Shown here piece by piece: positions 21,234-21,580 of a stretch of DNA of 21,580 bases (positions within the stretch are counted from its first letter, which is position 1; each line of letters starts with the position of its first letter). Below the pieces are notes generated by a model. It was not told where the DNA came from, made no database searches, and saw only the letters and a program-made list of their open reading frames with translations. The position numbers were made by a program, and so were the translations under genes. Source of the stretch: Serpentinimonas sp. (GTDB taxonomy: Bacteria; Pseudomonadota; Gammaproteobacteria; Burkholderiales; Burkholderiaceae_C); contig JALOSG010000015.1 in the NCBI GenBank assembly GCA_025458665.1, positions 1-21,580 on the forward strand, written 5' to 3'.

Positions 21234-21580
21234 ATGACCACGCCCCGCACCACCGTTCACCGCCTGCAAGTGGCCACCGCCCTGCACCAGTTCATCGAAG
21301 AGCAGGTACTGCCCGGCACCGGCGTGCAGAGCGCTGCGTTCTGGCAGGGCTTCGATGCCATCGTGGCCGACATGGCCCCGCGCAACCTGGCCCTGCTGGC
21401 CGAGCGCGACCGCCTGCAGCTGGAGCTGGACAAGTGGCACAGCGCCAACCCAGGCCCGATCCAGAACATGGCCGCCTACCGCCAGTTCCTGGAAACCATT
21501 GGCTACCTGGTGCCCCAGCCGGCCGATGCCAAGGCCACCACCGCCAACGTGGACGCCGAACTGGCCGTGCAGGCCGGCCC
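21234..21580 (+). CDS. glcB: Malate synthase G, N-terminal part (runs off the window)
   Basis: An open frame from ATG at 21234 to the window edge encodes 115 residues of a longer protein. The segments VLPGTGV, FWQGFDAIVADMAPRN, LLAERDRLQLELDKWH, GPIQNMAAYRQFL, IGYLVPQP and TTANVDAELAVQAGP are the conserved N-terminal blocks of malate synthase G. The enzyme condenses glyoxylate with acetyl-CoA to malate in glycolate and glyoxylate use. The catalytic TIM barrel lies beyond the window. The start is the only ATG consistent with the family N-terminus; its ribosome-binding site is weak. Confidence 0.93.
   Translation, partial: MTTPRTTVHRLQVATALHQFIEEQVLPGTGVQSAAFWQGFDAIVADMAPRNLALLAERDRLQLELDKWHSANPGPIQNMAAYRQFLETIGYLVPQPADAKATTANVDAELAVQAG

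Noticed and set aside
1..21580. parS site near parA-parB
   Set aside because: Several CACGTG cores occur (for example in argP and lptB), but none has the flanking TGTTTC/GAAACA halves of the usual bacterial parS, so none is reported.
1..21580. CRISPR arrays, tRNA or rRNA genes, insertion sequences or integrases
   Set aside because: No regularly spaced repeats, tRNA-like cloverleaf, rRNA segment or transposase/integrase motif was found on either strand.

Overview
The window is a high-GC stretch of a bacterial chromosome. Gene order and protein sequences point to a betaproteobacterium of the order Burkholderiales, most likely family Comamonadaceae (Acidovorax/Comamonas-like). No 16S rRNA or other decisive marker is present, so the family assignment is inference from the rsmG-parA-parB locus, the lptA-lptB-rpoN block and general protein resemblance.

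Left part (1-3992, + strand): the 3' end of rsmG, a LysE/RhtB exporter, and a chromosome partition block of parA, a small RBBP9-like serine hydrolase, parB and a membrane-anchored methyltransferase. The last genes are nearly contiguous and probably co-transcribed. Next, a GlcD/Dld-type FAD oxidase (- strand) and a PduO-type cobalamin adenosyltransferase (+ strand) diverge from a 61-bp gap that holds a perfect 7-bp inverted repeat.

Middle (6059-8653): an accessory patch. It carries a hipB-hipA toxin-antitoxin operon with a palindromic operator and a promoter that predicts a leaderless hipB mRNA, then a gene-free stretch, then a PIN-domain gene overlapping rlmL. The gene-free stretch holds what looks like an undescribed ~100-nt small RNA: a sigma70-like promoter, four consecutive hairpins, a CCUCCC anti-Shine-Dalgarno loop and a strong intrinsic terminator. 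This is the most novel item in the window.

Core block on the - strand (8144-17413), in transcription order: speB, argS, a SPOR-domain cell-division-type protein, a DsbA-like oxidoreductase, lptA, lptB, rpoN, rlmL and the PIN gene. Many junctions are overlapping or very short (argS/SPOR, lptA/lptB, lptB/rpoN, rlmL/PIN).

Right part (17480-21580): an ArgP-type LysR regulator diverges from an ArgO/LysE exporter. With speB and argS this makes a run of arginine-linked genes. Then come a second LysR regulator, a Phd-VapC toxin-antitoxin pair, a 341-bp regulatory gap with a 9-bp inverted repeat, and the 5' end of glcB (malate synthase G), which runs off the window.
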